Source: Hydnum rufescens UP504
Taxonomy: Eukaryota > Basidiomycota > Agaricomycetes > Cantharellales > Hydnaceae
Assembly (NCBI GenBank): GCA_014904985.1
Contig: MU128971.1
Location: forward strand, 57,553 to 121,552
DNA length: 64,000 nucleotides
Reading direction: 5' to 3'
Shown here piece by piece: positions 1 to 13,540 of this stretch; the first letter of the stretch is position 1, and each line of letters opens with the position of its first letter. Made by a program: the position numbers and the translations under genes. The notes under the pieces were generated by a model, which saw only the letters and a list, made by a program, of their open reading frames with translations, did not search any database and was not told the origin of the DNA.

Positions 1-2068
1 AATCAAATGATTCATAGTTGGGCGAAACGCTATCAGTCATCTGATCCTGTAGTCATCGATGGTGATCCTGTACTACAGTTAAATTCGCCTCAGATTCAGG
101 CTATCGCGAACATGATTGGACAAAGAATAAGTTTAATCCAAGGGGTGGGTCCTTATTCGCCTGGGCCCCCTTCCTACGCAGGTGTTTTGTTTATAAGTGG
201 TCATGTCTTTAGCCACCTGGGACCGGGAAGACTCGGACTGTGATTGAAGCTGTCAGACTCCTGAAGGTGTGCCCCTCAAACGATCGGAGTTTTTATAACC
301 TTCCCTAATATTCGGATCACCTACCCAGGGACATTTCGAAGTATCCATTCCACTCTTGGTATGCACCTATACCAACGTGGCAGTAGACAATCTCGTCGAA
401 GGTTTCGCTGCGTCTGGGCTCAATCCGCTCCGGGTTGGGTTTGCGGGGCGAGTGCCAGCACCATTGCATCCATACACTCTGGACGCACGCATCGAACTGC
501 ACCCGCTAAAGAAAGATATTGATAAACTCAAAGCGGATATCCTCTCGTTGGAGAAGAGAATTGCAGACACAACAGAGCGCTGTGACACGACGAAGGATAT
601 GATTGGGAGAGCCAGACTCGCAGACCGAATTGGTGAGTGGACTTGATAAGATCTTAGCGAATGCCAACTGTTTTTTGGGATGGGTAGGCAACTTCGACGA
701 GCGCGTGAAGAGATTATCTAGGGCTAAGTATGCCAAAGAGCGTGAAATGCTGCATGACATTGTTTCCAGCGCCGATGTGGTTCGTAGTCCCCTTATCATG
801 TGTGATGATGTTGACATTAATGTCCTTAGATTTGCACCACATGCATTACTTCCGCATGCGCAGCCCTCCATGTTGTCGATTTTCCAGTGGTTTTTATAGA
901 TGAAGCATCCATGTCGACGGAGCCGGCATCTTTGATTCCAATCATGAAGGGTGTGAGTGCCGTTGCGCAAGACACAGCCTGTCCGACTCATTCCCTATTC
1001 GCCCCATGTAGTGCCAACATCTTGTTCTCATCGGCGATCATAAACAATTGCCGCCAATTGTGACGAGTGATGAGGCGCAAGCTGGAGGATTGTCATTGAG
1101 TCTCTTTGAGCGTCTGATTCTCGAAGGGGGTGAGTGCTTGGGACCGCTAGTGTTGCATGTTTCTCATTGATGTTTCTTCGTTCCCGACGAACAGAAGTCC
1201 CAACGATCATGCTCAACCGTCAGTATCGCATGCACCCCTCAATCTCCCGGTTTCCTAGCAAAGAATTTTACGGTACGCGACTCCTCGATGGGACAGTCGA
1301 TAAGGACGGCAGAGTCCCTGTTGCTCTTCTACCCCCCAAATCTTCGCACCTTTTGCTCGATTCATCTTCCGGCGATTTTCCTTCTGCGGTTTTTCTCGAT
1401 CATGCCGGGCGTGAAAGTCGCAGGGATCGGAGCTTGCTGAATAATAATGAAGCGGCTATAGTCTGTAGTGTGATCGAGGACCTATTGTTGCACAATCCTG
1501 TGAGCGGCGCATCTCTCCATCGCACCTCAGCGCTTGTCTCTCACAGACTTCTGGGCCGCAGTCGATTACAGGGACCGATATTGGGATCATTGCTCCGTAT
1601 GCAGCTCAGATCAAGCTCCTTGATCATCTTTTGAGAGTGGATGATGCATACCGAAAGCATTTCATTAAAATACTCGGCCGCCATCGTGCACTCGAGATGC
1701 CAGCTATCGAAGTCAAGACCGTTGATGGTTTTGAAGGCCGAGAGAAGGAGATCATTATCTTCTCAACAGTACGCAATAACTCCAGTGGGCACATAGGCTT
1801 CTTGGCCGATCGTCGACGATTGAACGTCGGGCTCACGCGTGCAAAGCGAGGACTGTTCATTATTGGGAATATGGCAACCCTGCGAGCGGGGAAAGTGGGA
1901 TTCTTCCGAGGCATCAATGACGCCGGCCGTTCCCCCCCAATTCCATACATGGAAATGGAGGGACAGGTATGGAGACGTTTCATTGACTTTATGGAAACAC
2001 AGCAGTTAGTCAAGCGACTGCATGGGACGCATCTTGCATTGGGCTCGACTTTGGCGGTCCCGACATGA
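1..2068 (+). CDS. UPF1/NAM7-like superfamily 1 helicase, 5' end outside window
   Basis: An ATP-dependent nucleic-acid helicase of the UPF1/SMUBP2/Sen1 group, probably an RNA helicase. The SF1 motifs appear in order over several exons. Walker A PPGTGKT starts near 213, directly after a GT..AG intron at about 144-212. Motif Ia TNVAVDNL is at 371-394, the Walker B variant DEAS near 899, and GDHKQLPPI near 1033. LNRQYRMHP lies near 1210, [10 protein letters not shown] near 1580, [10 protein letters not shown] near 1722 and [10 protein letters not shown] near 1825. A run of charged residues at about 510-570 looks like the stalk between motifs Ia and II. The stop is at 2066-2068. The start is missing, so any N-terminal regulatory or zinc domain cannot be judged. 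I cannot tell which paralogue it is; the helicase class itself is secure. Confidence 0.88.
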
Positions 2069-2267
2069 TCATGATTTTTACCATACATACACTACACGTT
2101 ATGCCTGTGCATTGTTCAGATATTGCCCCTCATAATCTAGCCTTCCGTTATTGCAACCCCTGCTGTGCATCGTGTCGGGGGTGGTGAATCTCGAATTCGG
2201 CAACTCCCCTCACCCATGCATGAGAAGGAGAAGAGTACCTGGCAGAGGAGAGACTGCTGCCCGAACT

Positions 2268-5155
2268 ATGGGAAAAGAGAGCGGGAAACAATCTCCACTG
2301 GCACCAAGGGTCTACCGCACCCAGGGCCGTATTCGCGCTATATTTTCCGCTCTCTGCATTGCTATCGTCATCGTTTTGTTCCGCAAGAAGAGTGCTGGGG
2401 TCTTGCCTATGACCTACGCCATCTGCTCACGGAAAGACTCGTCCATATATTCTGTCGACGAAGATCATCCTCGTCCCGAATGCATCGTAATATCTGATGC
2501 TCATATTGCAGACCGCGGAAGCTTGGAATACATTCGCACAAACTGGGGAGACAAATATAGGAATGGACCAGCTACTGCATCTAATCCTCTAGCCCCCAAG
2601 TCTGGGGTTAAAATATATTTTCTTCCATCTGGCCACGCTCTATTTCCAGGATTCTCAGACTCCCATGCCCATGTCCTCGGTTGGCCGTTACTTTATTCCA
2701 GCTAAAGAATTGAGTCGATTACAATCAAATAGGATACGGTTCTTCCAGGCAACTGCCTCTTTTTGGGTCCAAATCCGTCGATGGTACGTGTCGTGTACCT
2801 CATTCGTGATTTCATGTCAGCAACACAAACATCCTCAGAGGTTGTGACTCGGACGCGTCAATACGTCCTCGACAATCCAGACGTCTTGAGTGATACGACA
2901 CGCTGGATCGTGGGGGTAGGTTGGGACCAGAATCTTTGGGAAGGCCAATCGTATCCTCTAGCCGTTCGTCGTGTTCGTTTTGAATTAATGCATTGTAGAC
3001 TAAATCGATGAATCTGCGGTTGGGCCCCTAGAGTCAGTTGAACGACGTGTGGATCATATAAGTCCCACTTCCTTGAGATGCCACCTACTTATGTGCCTTT
3101 CTTGAACAGACTGTTCTTTTTGACCGGCCCATTGTACTATACCGTATCGACGTGCATGCCTTGTGGGTCTCTCCAAAAGTCCTTCAGCTTCTTGGATCTC
3201 TGCCCGAGATCGTGGAAGGGGGGTTAATCGTTCGAGACGACGTCGGTTCTCCTACTGGTTAGTCTGGAATCACTTCCAATGGAAAAGGTGTCACCCGTCT
3301 TTGCATATGCCTTATATAGGGTTGTTTATTGACACTGCGATGGCACTCATCGGTTAGTCTACTCATCTACATGGGCTCAGGTCGATACCACGGACAGACC
3401 TATCTGATAACTATTTAGAGTCCATTAAACCTGCATGGAGCGAAAATGAAATGCTGGATTTCTTTCGCACCGCTGTCCAGGATGGGGTTCGATTCGGTCT
3501 GACTACGAGTGCGTATTTGATTTTCTTGAGGATAGTTTGAAGCCTGTCTAATGGCGATTGTTCGTGGCGGTACCTGGTTGGACAGTCCACGACGCGGAGA
3601 CCCTTCCGTTTATGATAGAGTTCTTCCGGCGGTTGGTCTAGTGATCATCTTCTGCTTGATTTGTCTCATCGCGACGGGATATTTAGAATGGCAGATCAAG
3701 GCAGATTACCAGTGAGTGTAGCCTCTTGTGCCTAGGCTCGAAATTACTTACTGGGCCACTATCCCCTCGTCGCTCAGATACGCTTATACCTCATGGCGCA
3801 CCTCGATGACGCAGAGTATTGGGGGGACCGCGTGGGACAGTTTCAGCACGCTGGGGGACGCCTCACATTGCGTAGCGTCAAGCTTTTCGCCGATGGTTAG
3901 TACGAACGCACGCATGCCTTTCGATTCGGATTTAATCCCCCGATAGGAGCCCTGGGGAGCTTTGGGGCCGCATTGCTGGAGTCCGTACTCTGACAAGGCT
4001 GATACTCAGGGAACTCTCATCTTCCCTCCAAGAGTGATCAACGGGCTTGTCCATCAGTTCGTTAAGAACGTGAGCAGGAGGTGCTACGTTGACTCGATAA
4101 CGCATCCTTATTCACCCATGACCTTCACAATACAGGGATGGCAAACGGTAAAGCAAACAACAATCCCCTTTCTCAATCCTTATTCACATCTTTGTCCCTG
4201 CAGAATGTTCATTGTATAGGGTGAATCTTCTTCCCTAAGTTATGATGAGTTTTTTTGACGATGCATTTCAGGACCGTGCCAACCAAATTGTGCTTGATGC
4301 CTTCGAGGAAGTGTTGGAGTCTTCGTCCACGAATAGTTCATTTCACCGCCATCGCATCGAGCATGCACAGATAATGACCCCCGAAGATATTATACGTCTC
4401 GCAAAGCTTGAAGGTTATTTCCCATTCTTGACCTAGTTTGCCATTGACCGGTGCCTCTGACCACGCAATTGGGATAAAAGTTATAGCCAGCATCCAACCG
4501 ACGCATGCTACCTCCGACATGTGGTACGCGGAGCGGAGATTGGTACGTGTGCAACTTTCTCTATGTTTTCACCCCCTTGAACGTCGACCCTACCTAATGT
4601 GCTGGTGTACTTTTTCGCCATTAGGGGCCCGAGCGGATCCGTGGCGCTTATGCTTGGCGCACTCTCCTCGAGTATGCCATACATCGTGACTTTGTTTATG
4701 AATGCAATGTCCAGCCTCTCCCTATAGAAACGGTGCCAAGATAGCAATAGGTTCCGATGCCCCTGTGGAGAGCCTCAACCCACTGTTAGGATTTTACGCT
4801 GCAGTGACTCGATTATCGCCAGAAGGAACCTCTCCTAACGGAGAGGGAGGATGGTAGGTTACTTCCTGTCTGCTTTTCCAACCCGCTTGATGGAATATGA
4901 GCATTTATGGATCAACAATCCAGGTATCCACAGCAACGACTGACGCGCGATGAAGCGCTGCGTGGAATGACTATAGATGCGGCTTTTGCCTCCTTCACTG
5001 AGTCTACACAAGGTTCACTTCTTCCCGGGAAGCGTGCAGACCTTGTCGTGCTCTCGCGCGACATAATGGGTGTCCCACCAGAAGACATTCTTAAGGCCGA
5101 GGTCCGGGCAACAATTGTAGATGGGCGATTGGTGTATGGATCTTTAGATTTCTAG
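2268..5155 (+). CDS. Membrane-anchored amidohydrolase (YtcJ-like, Amidohydro_3 type)
   Basis: A predicted metal-dependent hydrolase acting on C-N bonds. The substrate cannot be read from sequence. The chosen ATG at 2268 gives a basic N-terminus, then a hydrophobic segment (IRAIFSALCIAIVIVLF), so the enzyme is probably a signal-anchored membrane protein. Metal ligands appear in family order: HxH in GFSDSHAHVL (about 2650-2680), the lysine-containing SVKLFADG (about 3875), HRIEHAQ (about 4350) and SDAPVESLNPL (about 4755). The C-terminal part has the family-typical stretches LTRDEALRGMTIDAA and GSLLPGKRADLVVLS, and ends at 5153-5155. At least eight short introns interrupt it, so the boundaries are approximate. 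All metal ligands are present, and an active enzyme is likely. Confidence 0.85.
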
Positions 5156-5738
5156 GGGGGTATGTTACCCAGACAGGAATTTCACCTTACTCAGACGTAT
5201 CATGGATATCATGTTTCGAGCAGTATGGAGGGGACAGGACAGAATTTGAATTCCATCGGATATGGTTTATTCCCCCTTAGTTGAATCAAGAATGCAGTCG
5301 CTGCAGCACCTTTTGATGTGTGGGCGAGGTAAGCCGTTCCACCCAGGTCACATCCTTAGTTACTTTGACTTCTTAGTGTTTAGCATCATTCAAGCGCAAT
5401 AATTCTGGGGTCAAGGTCCGATGCATGTTGGGGCCAAGCTTCGTATGAATAGAATACACGTTAGAAGAGCTTGGGGGAAAGTTATGAGACGAGACGAGGA
5501 TAAAAGATGAGAGTGAATTGGAGTCAAGATCAAGCAGACCAGTTGCGTATCATAATCAGAGGTAAGGACATCAAAACTTTTGGGGATCGCGGGGCTTGCA
5601 GAAAACGGGTGCGTGCATTCGACTAAACGTGAGGAAGGAGTTTCGCAGCAAGGGTGCTAAGTGACTGGGAGAGATGGTTATGATGCAATAAAGGACATAA
5701 GGGAATGTGTGAGCGAAGGCCCCAAAGTGGCCGAGCAA
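5156..5738. other. Convergent 3' intergenic region
   Basis: It lies between the stop codons of the amidohydrolase (+) and DEF1 (-), so it should hold the two 3' UTRs. I see no coding potential or repeats in it. Confidence 0.6.
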
Positions 5739-8700
5739 TCATTGCCAGTATTGAGGGGTATACTGTTGATAGTACTGCGTCTGATCAGGGGGGCCATAGG
5801 ACCGAGCACCAGTTTGCGCTGGTTGCTGCGAAGTACCGGTTCGGGAAATAAGCGGTCCCAGTCTGCTGCACTTGGGCTTGGACCTGCGGGCCGCCAACGC
5901 CAGGAGCGGTAACATTCCCTCGACTCGCTTGTGTTTGTTGCCCTTGCTGGGCTTTGTCCTGCGTACCTGCCCCATTACTAGCTCCCGCAGACGTGGTACC
6001 GTACGGTTTGTATACGTTCTCAGGCGACGAGCCTGACCCCCCACGCTGCTGCTGATTCGTCGACTGCTGTTGCCCTCCAGGTGAAGACCCCGCGCCAGCA
6101 CCTGGCACTCCACCTGGGAGGCCCAAAAATGACCCAATATTCTGGGCACCATACAGTTGTTGCTGTTGTGCCTGTTGCTTTCCGTACGGGTCGACTACGC
6201 TTGCATTGGATTGGCCATATTCTTCGTACGATTGGGTCTGACTAGGGTGATACAGATGTTGTGACTGAGCGCTACCGTACGGTGAATTGACGGGCGCCAC
6301 GGCGCTTGGTGGAGGTTTGTTAGGTTGCTGCTGTGGGGGGGCAGGACTTGAACCAGGGGCATTATGGTACACTGCTTGGTACTTCATGTACTGAGGTTGA
6401 GGGGGAGGGTAGGCTCCGTACTGCCCATAGTATGGCGTTTGCGAGTACGGCTGCGGATAATAGTATGAAATAGGTGGCATACCCGGGTATCCCGGCTGAC
6501 CCTGTCCTGTTGGAGGGGGCTGTGCTCCTTGACCTGGCGTAAGGGGTGGTCCATTCTGGCCTTGAGCTTGAGCCGGCGTGGATTGTTGCTGGAGCCCGGA
6601 GTTCGTTTGCAACTGGGAAGGAAGAAGCCCTTTGTTGAGATCGTCGTGGCTAATAGAGCCATTGCGGCCTTGGAACGCAGACGCGCCCTGTCCATATGAA
6701 TCATAATATGACGCCTACAAGTAAGTCAATGAGCCTCGTAGAGAATCAGATATTTTCAAGTATGCAGACGCACTCGTTGCTGATCACCATACAGATAATC
6801 TACCGGACCAGCACTGGTATTAAAGCCACCGAGGTGTGATGCATGGGTTTGACTAAGCGGGGAGAATTCACCATATGGACTCGTAAGATCCTGCTGCTGA
6901 GGAGGCTGAGACGACGGAGGTGCATTGGGCGAGCCATAGTAAGTCTGCTCGGGACCGCGATAATAGCTGGTATGCGCCGACGGATGGCCCAATCGGGAGT
7001 CGATAGCATGCTGCTGTTGCGTTTGTGCCGCCTGAATGTGCTGTTGTGTGTATCCAGCGTGTTGCGCCGGCTGCGGTTGCGTCTGTTGCGGTTGCGATTG
7101 GTGATGAGGAAGACTTGGAGGGATCGAGTAGGGCGCAGCCTGTGCCCCAGGATGATGCCCACTGGGCTGTTGGTAGGATGCTTGTTGATACAAACTCGCA
7201 ACCGAAGCTTGCTGCTGTTGCTGATGAAGTGGCGGCTGCGGCTGCTGCTGGGATGGTTGAGGTTGTTGCGTCAGTTGGCTCGGCAGACTGGAAGGCAATT
7301 GATTGTTTTCGTGTTGCTGTGTTTGAGTTTGCGAAGGCGGCTGAGCTTGTTGCCCCTGAGACTGGCCCTGAGATTGGCCCTGGGCCACCTGAGCGGCCTG
7401 TTGCTGGTGGGCTTGCACCGGACTCTGATGTGGTGTCTGCTGCGCCGCAGCGCTTGGGACGGCATCAGGCGCTGGTTCAGGTGTAGGCTCCTTAATTCTA
7501 CGTAGTCAAACATCAGAAAGAGCACCAACCAATGGAGGAACTCATGGTCCAGCGAACAGTAACTCACGATGCTTCACTATCTTCATTCATGTTGAGGCTG
7601 CCGAACTGCACGCCAAAACGATCGAACGAATAGTTCCCCCCGAAGCTCAGCTGCTGACTGCCGCCGCTAGCGCCTACTCCAGGATATGCGAATGGAGGTA
7701 CGGAAGAGCCGGAAGGCATTATGACTGGCTGATCTAAGGACTTATAGCGAGCGGCTCGCGTGGCGGTTGCCGATTTGGCCGAGGGGGTTAAAGGCTTGGA
7801 CGCCGTAGGTGCTGGAAGACCCGGGGGTGGGGAAGTCGAAGTTGTCACAGCCGCAGACGACCCCATGTTACTCGTGGTAGATGTGGACGTGACAGACGTA
7901 GAGACTGAGGCCGACGTGCTGGAGAGGGAGGGTGTGGGCGCGTTTTCACTCGCCGAAACACTATCAATCTCATGAGGGGTGGTCATGGGTTGGGGGGGCG
8001 GAGGGTGAGACGAAATGGACACGATGGCTGGGTCCTGCCATGGATCCTGCACTTTCTGTGACGGTGATGTTTCGGCAGGATGGGGGGACGATTGCTCGGC
8101 ATTAGGATGACTAGATTGTGCGGCAGTCCAGGCTACTTGAACAGGATCGTCATCCCAAATGACAGGTTGCGCCGTCGTGGGATCTTCCCATCCTTCGGGT
8201 GGCGGGGTTGGTTGGCGTACGGGTTCAATCGTCGAAGAAGAAGGTAGAACGGGAGCAGGTAGGGGTGGGGGTGGGGGTAAGGGAGCAGAGGGAGTTGAAG
8301 CAGGTTTGGGCACTTCCTTGGGACTATAGCTACATGAGTGGGTACCAGGGAGTATCGATCGAAAAAGAGAACACTTACCGAGTAATCTGGGCCCAAGAAA
8401 GCTTGGAGCCCGGAGGAACGCGTGATGACGGTGCAGGTTTGGACACAGCAGCCGGAACTGTTGAAGAAGTAGGAACGGGCGTCTCTGCTGCCTCAGATAC
8501 ACCATTGGACTTAGGTTCAACCGTGGAGGGAGGTTCATCCCAGTCTGCACTGGTTGGGGGTTCACCCGTCGGAGCAGTAGTCGATTCTCCCCAGGCTTCG
8601 GCAGCCGAAGTCGTGACAGGTCCAACATACGTGTTACCGGCGGGCCCATCCGCAGAACTTGAAGGCTTGGGGTGAGCACTACCCCAAGCATCTGCCACCC

Positions 8701-9309
8701 CTGCGCCGGTTCGAGCGGTGGAGTCATGGCCATTTTGTTGGTGTTCACGAGGCGGTCGATTCCCTCGGCTGCCGCCACGCCCACCTCGACCCGCTGGACC
8801 ACCGCCACGCCCGCTACCACCTCTGCCGCCACCGCGAGTAGCAAAATCCCTATCCTTATTATTTTCGCGTGAAAAAGACGTGGAGGATGGTGCAGAGGCC
8901 GCCGAGACTTTTTTATCTTTTTTGCGAGTGACCGAGCCCCACTGCTCTGCATGTCCTGTTGGGAGTATTTAGACCATCAGATGCCAATTCTGTGTCGTAG
9001 GTAAGATGCATAGTTGTGCTGAGAAGCGATGCTACCTTCACTGATTCGGCCAACAGCGACTTCGACGCTACCATTGACGTCTGATAGAACTGAAAGAATA
9101 TCTTCTTCGGTCCAGTTGGGGAAGAGCTCCTTGAGAGTAGCAAGTTTGTCCCCGTACTTGCGGCGGAGAGCGCGAGTCTCATCTGAGTCGGCTGTAGCAC
9201 TCGTTGTTAGGGGTGCAGCTGCCTCCGCAGGTGTCGGTGAGGCTGGCACATGCGAGGGGCGTTGTTGTGGGCCACGCACTCGAGCGGGGCGGGTCTGAGA
9301 GGCGGACAT
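5739..9309 (-). CDS. DEF1: DEF1-like RNA polymerase II degradation factor (CUE domain, Q-rich tail)
   Basis: Def1 promotes ubiquitylation and removal of stalled RNA polymerase II. The start is ATG at 9307-9309 (MSASQTRP); an in-frame GTG just upstream is not used. Residues about 40-85 form a CUE-type ubiquitin-binding domain (KLATLKELFPNWTEEDILSV ... GSVEVAVGRI). An intron at about 8951-9035 leads into a KK..K and RGG-rich segment (about 8750-8900), then LSWAQI, a Pro/Ser/Thr-rich linker, and VQFGSLNMNEDSEAS (about 7565-7600). A very Gln-rich, prion-like tail follows. Another intron (about 6716-6773) joins ..GDQQR to ASYYDSYGQG. A further 46-nt intron near 5830-5875 gives the typical Gln/Tyr-rich end QQYTPQYWQ at 5739; reading through it would give an unlike C-terminus. 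Order, composition and length fit the family. Confidence 0.85.
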
Positions 9310-9967
9310 GGTTTTGGTCACAGGAGGTGGTGGTGGAACTTTTTGGACTTGAAAAAAACGCCAAAGTCCGGTTCAGCAACAGTCAACGACGACGGCATGG
9401 TTCTCTCCCGTTTTTAGGTGGGCGCTGCCGCCAGTGGGGGAGACATGCTCATATTCTTGCCTCCGAATAAAACCGAAACTCGAAAACAGGCAAGTTCTAG
9501 GGAACGAGTTGTATAATGCTATAGAGAATGTACCAAACAACTGCCAGGAAACCACCAGACATCACCAGACATTCACAAGACAACCAGCAGACGACAACAA
9601 GACGATGTGGGGTAATTCTGAACACCATACCCGTTGGCAGTGGTACACAAGATCCTGCCAAAAGAGCCTCACCGTTCCCGCGCGCCACACGACCTCATTA
9701 ATGCTCAGAAATTTCACAAGAATACCATCATCGATCTGGTCCACCGAGATTGGATCACAGGAGGGGTGGCGTAGGTGGATACATCAGGCGGCACGGATCT
9801 GCCCCGAATACGAGAGGGAATACTCACGTCTAATTTTGATGGGCCTCTGCTGGAAATGCAGTGGGAGACCCGAAGCAGAGATGGCAGAGGATGTACGTGG
9901 CTGTCACCAAGCGCGCAAGATGTATATATAGGATAAGAGTTGTAGCAAGAAAAAAGTGACAGAAAGA
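9310..9967. promoter_or_regulatory. Shared divergent promoter of DEF1 (-) and phosphatase gene (+)
   Basis: About 650 bp separate the two start codons. TATATATA at 9923-9930 lies about 40 bp before the first in-frame ATG (9968) of the phosphatase gene, a plausible TATA box for that direction. I see no clear core element on the DEF1 side. The open frames inside look random. Confidence 0.5.
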
Positions 9968-12889
9968 ATGTTGGCTACTCCGGATGCAAAGGGATATTTA
10001 CTGAACGCTCCTTCCTCCTTGAGGTTCATGGCGAGTATGGTGTGTCCAACACAAGCCATGCCAGGCGCTTGGTCCTTTGGAAGTACACAACGCAGGATCC
10101 CTTCGCTCTCTATTCAGACAAACGCCCGCCCGCTCTCTTCATTCTCAACCGACACCGCCTACTTTACTCCGGAAGAGGCAACCTCCCCGACGGGTCTATC
10201 ATTCTCCGTGTTGGATAGCAATGACGAATCTCTCCAGGTTGAGCTCGTCGCTCTTGAGCGCCTGCGCCGTGATGTACGCAGAAACCTCACTCTGCGCCCT
10301 CTGAGACGTCGTGCGACCACGCCTACTTCCGATTCTCCAGCCTTATTCCACTACTCCACGGCCCCAGCAGCCCATCGTCAGTCTCCTTCCCCAGTGTATA
10401 TGCACCCCCTCCCTCTGCAATGGATGCGGGATCTAATCTTTCGCATCAAACTCCTTCAATCGAATCTCCCGATATTGAACCTCTTTCCCCGACCCATCTC
10501 GCAGAGCTACTTGCATCGTCTCACTCTTTTCCTCTTATACTTGATACTCGCCCTCCCCAGACCTACCTTAGCGCTCATCTTGCTAACTCAATTAACCTGG
10601 CGATTCCCTCCCTCATCCTTAAGCGCTTTCGCAAACCGGGCGCCCTCTCTTCCATTGCAAGTCTTCGTACATTTATAGCAAACGAGTCTTGTCTACCACA
10701 TTGGGAAAATATGATGTCTGGCGGAGGTCGATGGAGCGGTACGTCATTCTTTGGGTCTTACGCTCCAGTCATGCAATCTCAGCCTAGCTTGTGTTTATAG
10801 GAGATATCATTGTCCTCGATGTGGACATGGATGAGTCCGATCCCTTAGCCCCATCGATGCCTAGTGTCACTCCCTCCAGTCGTCCGACTAATTCGACCAC
10901 GGCGTGGACCCTTCTACCGGCACTCACGCCTCTCACGCATGGTCATGTACTCTACCTCCGTGGGGGATTCTCAGCCGCTCTCCACGTCCCTGAATTACAA
11001 CCACACATAGTCAATAACAACAATGCGTCTACTCCATACGACCTCTTAGACGATGCCCGTACTATTTCAGACTCTGGGATCCTTCGTTCACCATTTCCCC
11101 GTGCCTCAATATCCACCCCATCAACCCCGGTGCCTCGTCAACAATATCGCACAAGACAAGATCCAGGTATTAAGAAAGGGAGCCTGTTCATTTTTACTTC
11201 TACAGCACCTCCATCCCCTTCTTCTTCATCCCTGCGCATCACTTCGAGTGTTGAGTCTTCTCCCTTTCCTCACGATCGACATGCCTCGAACATTCTCCCT
11301 CTGCCCTCTCATGACCCACCTCTTCCGCGCCATGCGAATACGTATGACTGGACTCCATCACCCTCACCCTCGATTGCGACACATCACGGCACCTTTGTGC
11401 GTTCCCCACACAAACCAATCTTGGGCATCGACACGAGTTCTACTGAACGCCTCCGCACTAACGGCCATACAGGGGGTGGCGCTGGGATACCAAAATTACA
11501 TCTGCACACCACCCAAAGCCAAGAGTCTATGTCTCCAGATGCTTCAATCGGAGGCTCTAGGCGACTGCCACTTTCCAAATCCTCCTTTCACCTTGATGCG
11601 GATTATCTCGCTGCTAGTTTGGGTTCGACATCTTCTGATGCGATCACACCAATATCAGGCAACAATGATGTGAGTTCAAGTGCGATGCGCCCTGGCTTTG
11701 ATGTCGGAAGAGCCCCTACCCCCCTGGACCAACGGTCTCGTTCCCGATCTCGATCACCACGACCAGGGACTCAATCCAATGTCGGCACGCGTCATAGAAG
11801 TACAAGTCCATTGTCTTCCTCATCACCCATCACTATTCGTCCCACCTTCTCTCCACCTTGGACTGATTCTTCATCCCCCGGCACCAACAACAGCACGAGT
11901 GCGGGCGGAGAGAGTGGGGGAGGCGAAGGAAACGGTCCCAGTCCCTTCGTCATTTCCACTATCCTACCGAATTTCTTATACCTAGGTCCTGAGATAACTA
12001 CATCCGAGCACGCGGAGCAACTTGCTTCCCTTGGTGTCAAGCGGATCTTGAACATGGCGGCGGAGTGTGATGATGATCTTGGGCTCGGATCCGGCAGTCC
12101 GGACAGTGGAAACGCTAACCCAAACAAGTACGGTTTTGAGCGGTACTTGAAGATCCCGATGAGAGATACCGTGGAGGAGGAGAACATCTCTAAGGGTGTC
12201 AGAGACGTCTGTCAGTTTCTTGGTGCGTTTGCTTTTGTGACCACCGCTTTTTCCGTACATCTGGTAAACCATTCCTGTTATAACTGTTCCCTTCCGGTTT
12301 TGTTACAGATGATGCTCGATTGCACTCTTCACCTACTTTCGTACATTGCAAGGCGGGGAAATCACGATCCGTCACCGCTGTCATGGCCTACCTCATCCAT
12401 GCAAACCACTGGCCACTCTCTCGCGCGTATGCTTTCGTTGTCGAGCGGCGAAAAGGGATATCCCCTAATATCGGGTTCGTCTCTGAATTGATGAACTTCG
12501 AGGAGGAGGAGTTGGGTGGAAAGAGCATTGGCGTTGGGTCCTCGTCCTCTGGTGGACCCGGGATCGGCGGCCCTGGAAATACTGGAGCTGACGCTAATGA
12601 TGATCCGGGGCCGGCCAGTGGGCATTATGGGGGAGTAACTCCATCCCGACGTGCGGGACATCTTCGAGAGAGTCTCCCACCTGCATTCCACCAATCTTCA
12701 TCATTGATGTCCATTACTGGTCCACCAACTGGTGTTGCCGGCGCAGCTGGAGATTCCGGACAAGAGATGGAAGTCAAAGATAGTGAAGGGCGATATCGGC
12801 ATGCGAGACGGGCACCTGTGGACGAGTTTACGCTGCAACCGTTGAGGAGAGTCAGTAAAGCTGGTTTGGAGAGTTCCTCGTGGACGTGA
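9968..12889 (+). CDS. MAP-kinase phosphatase (rhodanese-like plus dual-specificity phosphatase)
   Basis: A dual-specificity protein phosphatase of the MKP/Msg5 type, expected to dephosphorylate MAP kinases. A rhodanese/CDC25-like docking domain is encoded at about 10490-11010 (LILDTRPPQTYLSAHLANSI ... GHVLYLRGGFSAAL), split by an intron at about 10740-10800. A long Ser/Pro-rich linker follows. The catalytic DSP domain starts at FVISTILPNFLYLGPE (about 11945). The active-site loop HCKAGKSRS (about 12343) lies after an intron at 12223-12308, followed by AYLIHANHWPLSRAYAFVV. The tail is Gly/Ser-rich. The N-terminus is uncertain: coding-like sequence from ATG 9968 or 10028 must be joined to the rhodanese frame, for example by a GT..AG intron at 10311-10381, or translation may begin at ATG 10420. 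The catalytic Cys and Arg are both present. Confidence 0.85.
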
Positions 12890-13238
12890 GTAGAGTTTGT
12901 CTCTTTTCGCTTTGTTTTCCCCTGTGCGTGGTCTTTGGCTTCCAATTGTCTTGTATTCTCCCATATCGCTACACGGACTATCGCGTCTCCACCTTGCGTT
13001 CTCTTTGTGCGTCTCATACATTATTCCATATGCTCGAGAGCTATCTACTCTATTGTTTCTGACCCTCCCTCATCTTCCACGGACTGAAGAATTTCCTTAT
13101 CTGCTCTTTCCTTTGGACACGGGTCTCTTATTGTGTAATTTTTAGGGTGGCATTTCGGGTTTCTTGTCTGCGAACAACCCAAACAATCCAAAATATGACC
13201 TACCAAATGCTTATTCCCGTGAAACTAATACACGGTGA
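12890..13238. other. 3' flank of the phosphatase gene
   Basis: T/C-rich sequence without coding signs, presumably the phosphatase 3' UTR. The short open frames here look random. Confidence 0.5.
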
Positions 13239-13540
13239 CTACGATGAACTAGAAACTGGGTTCTGACTGTGCACGTGTGAGTTGCCGAGGACAATGATGA
13301 GGTCGGCGCGCGTAACTAGACAGGGCAACAGGATGCCAGAGAAGAGAGGAAGACAACTCACAGAAACAATCCAGCCTTGGTTTACCCATGAATGTACCAT
13401 TTGGGTGGTCTGGTGCAGAGCGATTGGTTGCGGATGCAAAATGCTCCGCAAAAGTTTGACCTGATCCTGCTCGGGCACCGTAGTACTGCGATAATTCGAG
13501 GCAAAACTCAGGTCCGTGCTGATGACAATTGTATCATGAA
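13239..13540 (-). CDS. Possible exon of an unrecognised gene
   Basis: On the minus strand a frame read from about 13540 to 13380 gives a protein-like stretch (SQYYGARAGSGQTFAEHF ... NGTFMGKPRLDCF). It is followed by a good donor (gtgagt) and an acceptor (ctag) about 45 nt further on. Upstream, an acceptor-like catcag precedes it. No start codon, complete gene or recognised domain could be assembled. It may be a remnant or a chance frame. Confidence 0.2.

Noticed and set aside
6843..7505. 220-codon plus-strand open frame rich in Leu and Arg
   Set aside because: Mirror of the CAG/CAA-rich DEF1 coding strand (CTG/TTG read in antisense); no domain, and DEF1 explains the bias.
9434..9931. 165-codon plus-strand frame between DEF1 and the phosphatase gene
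   Set aside because: Composition is random, no domain, and it covers the divergent promoter with the TATA box.
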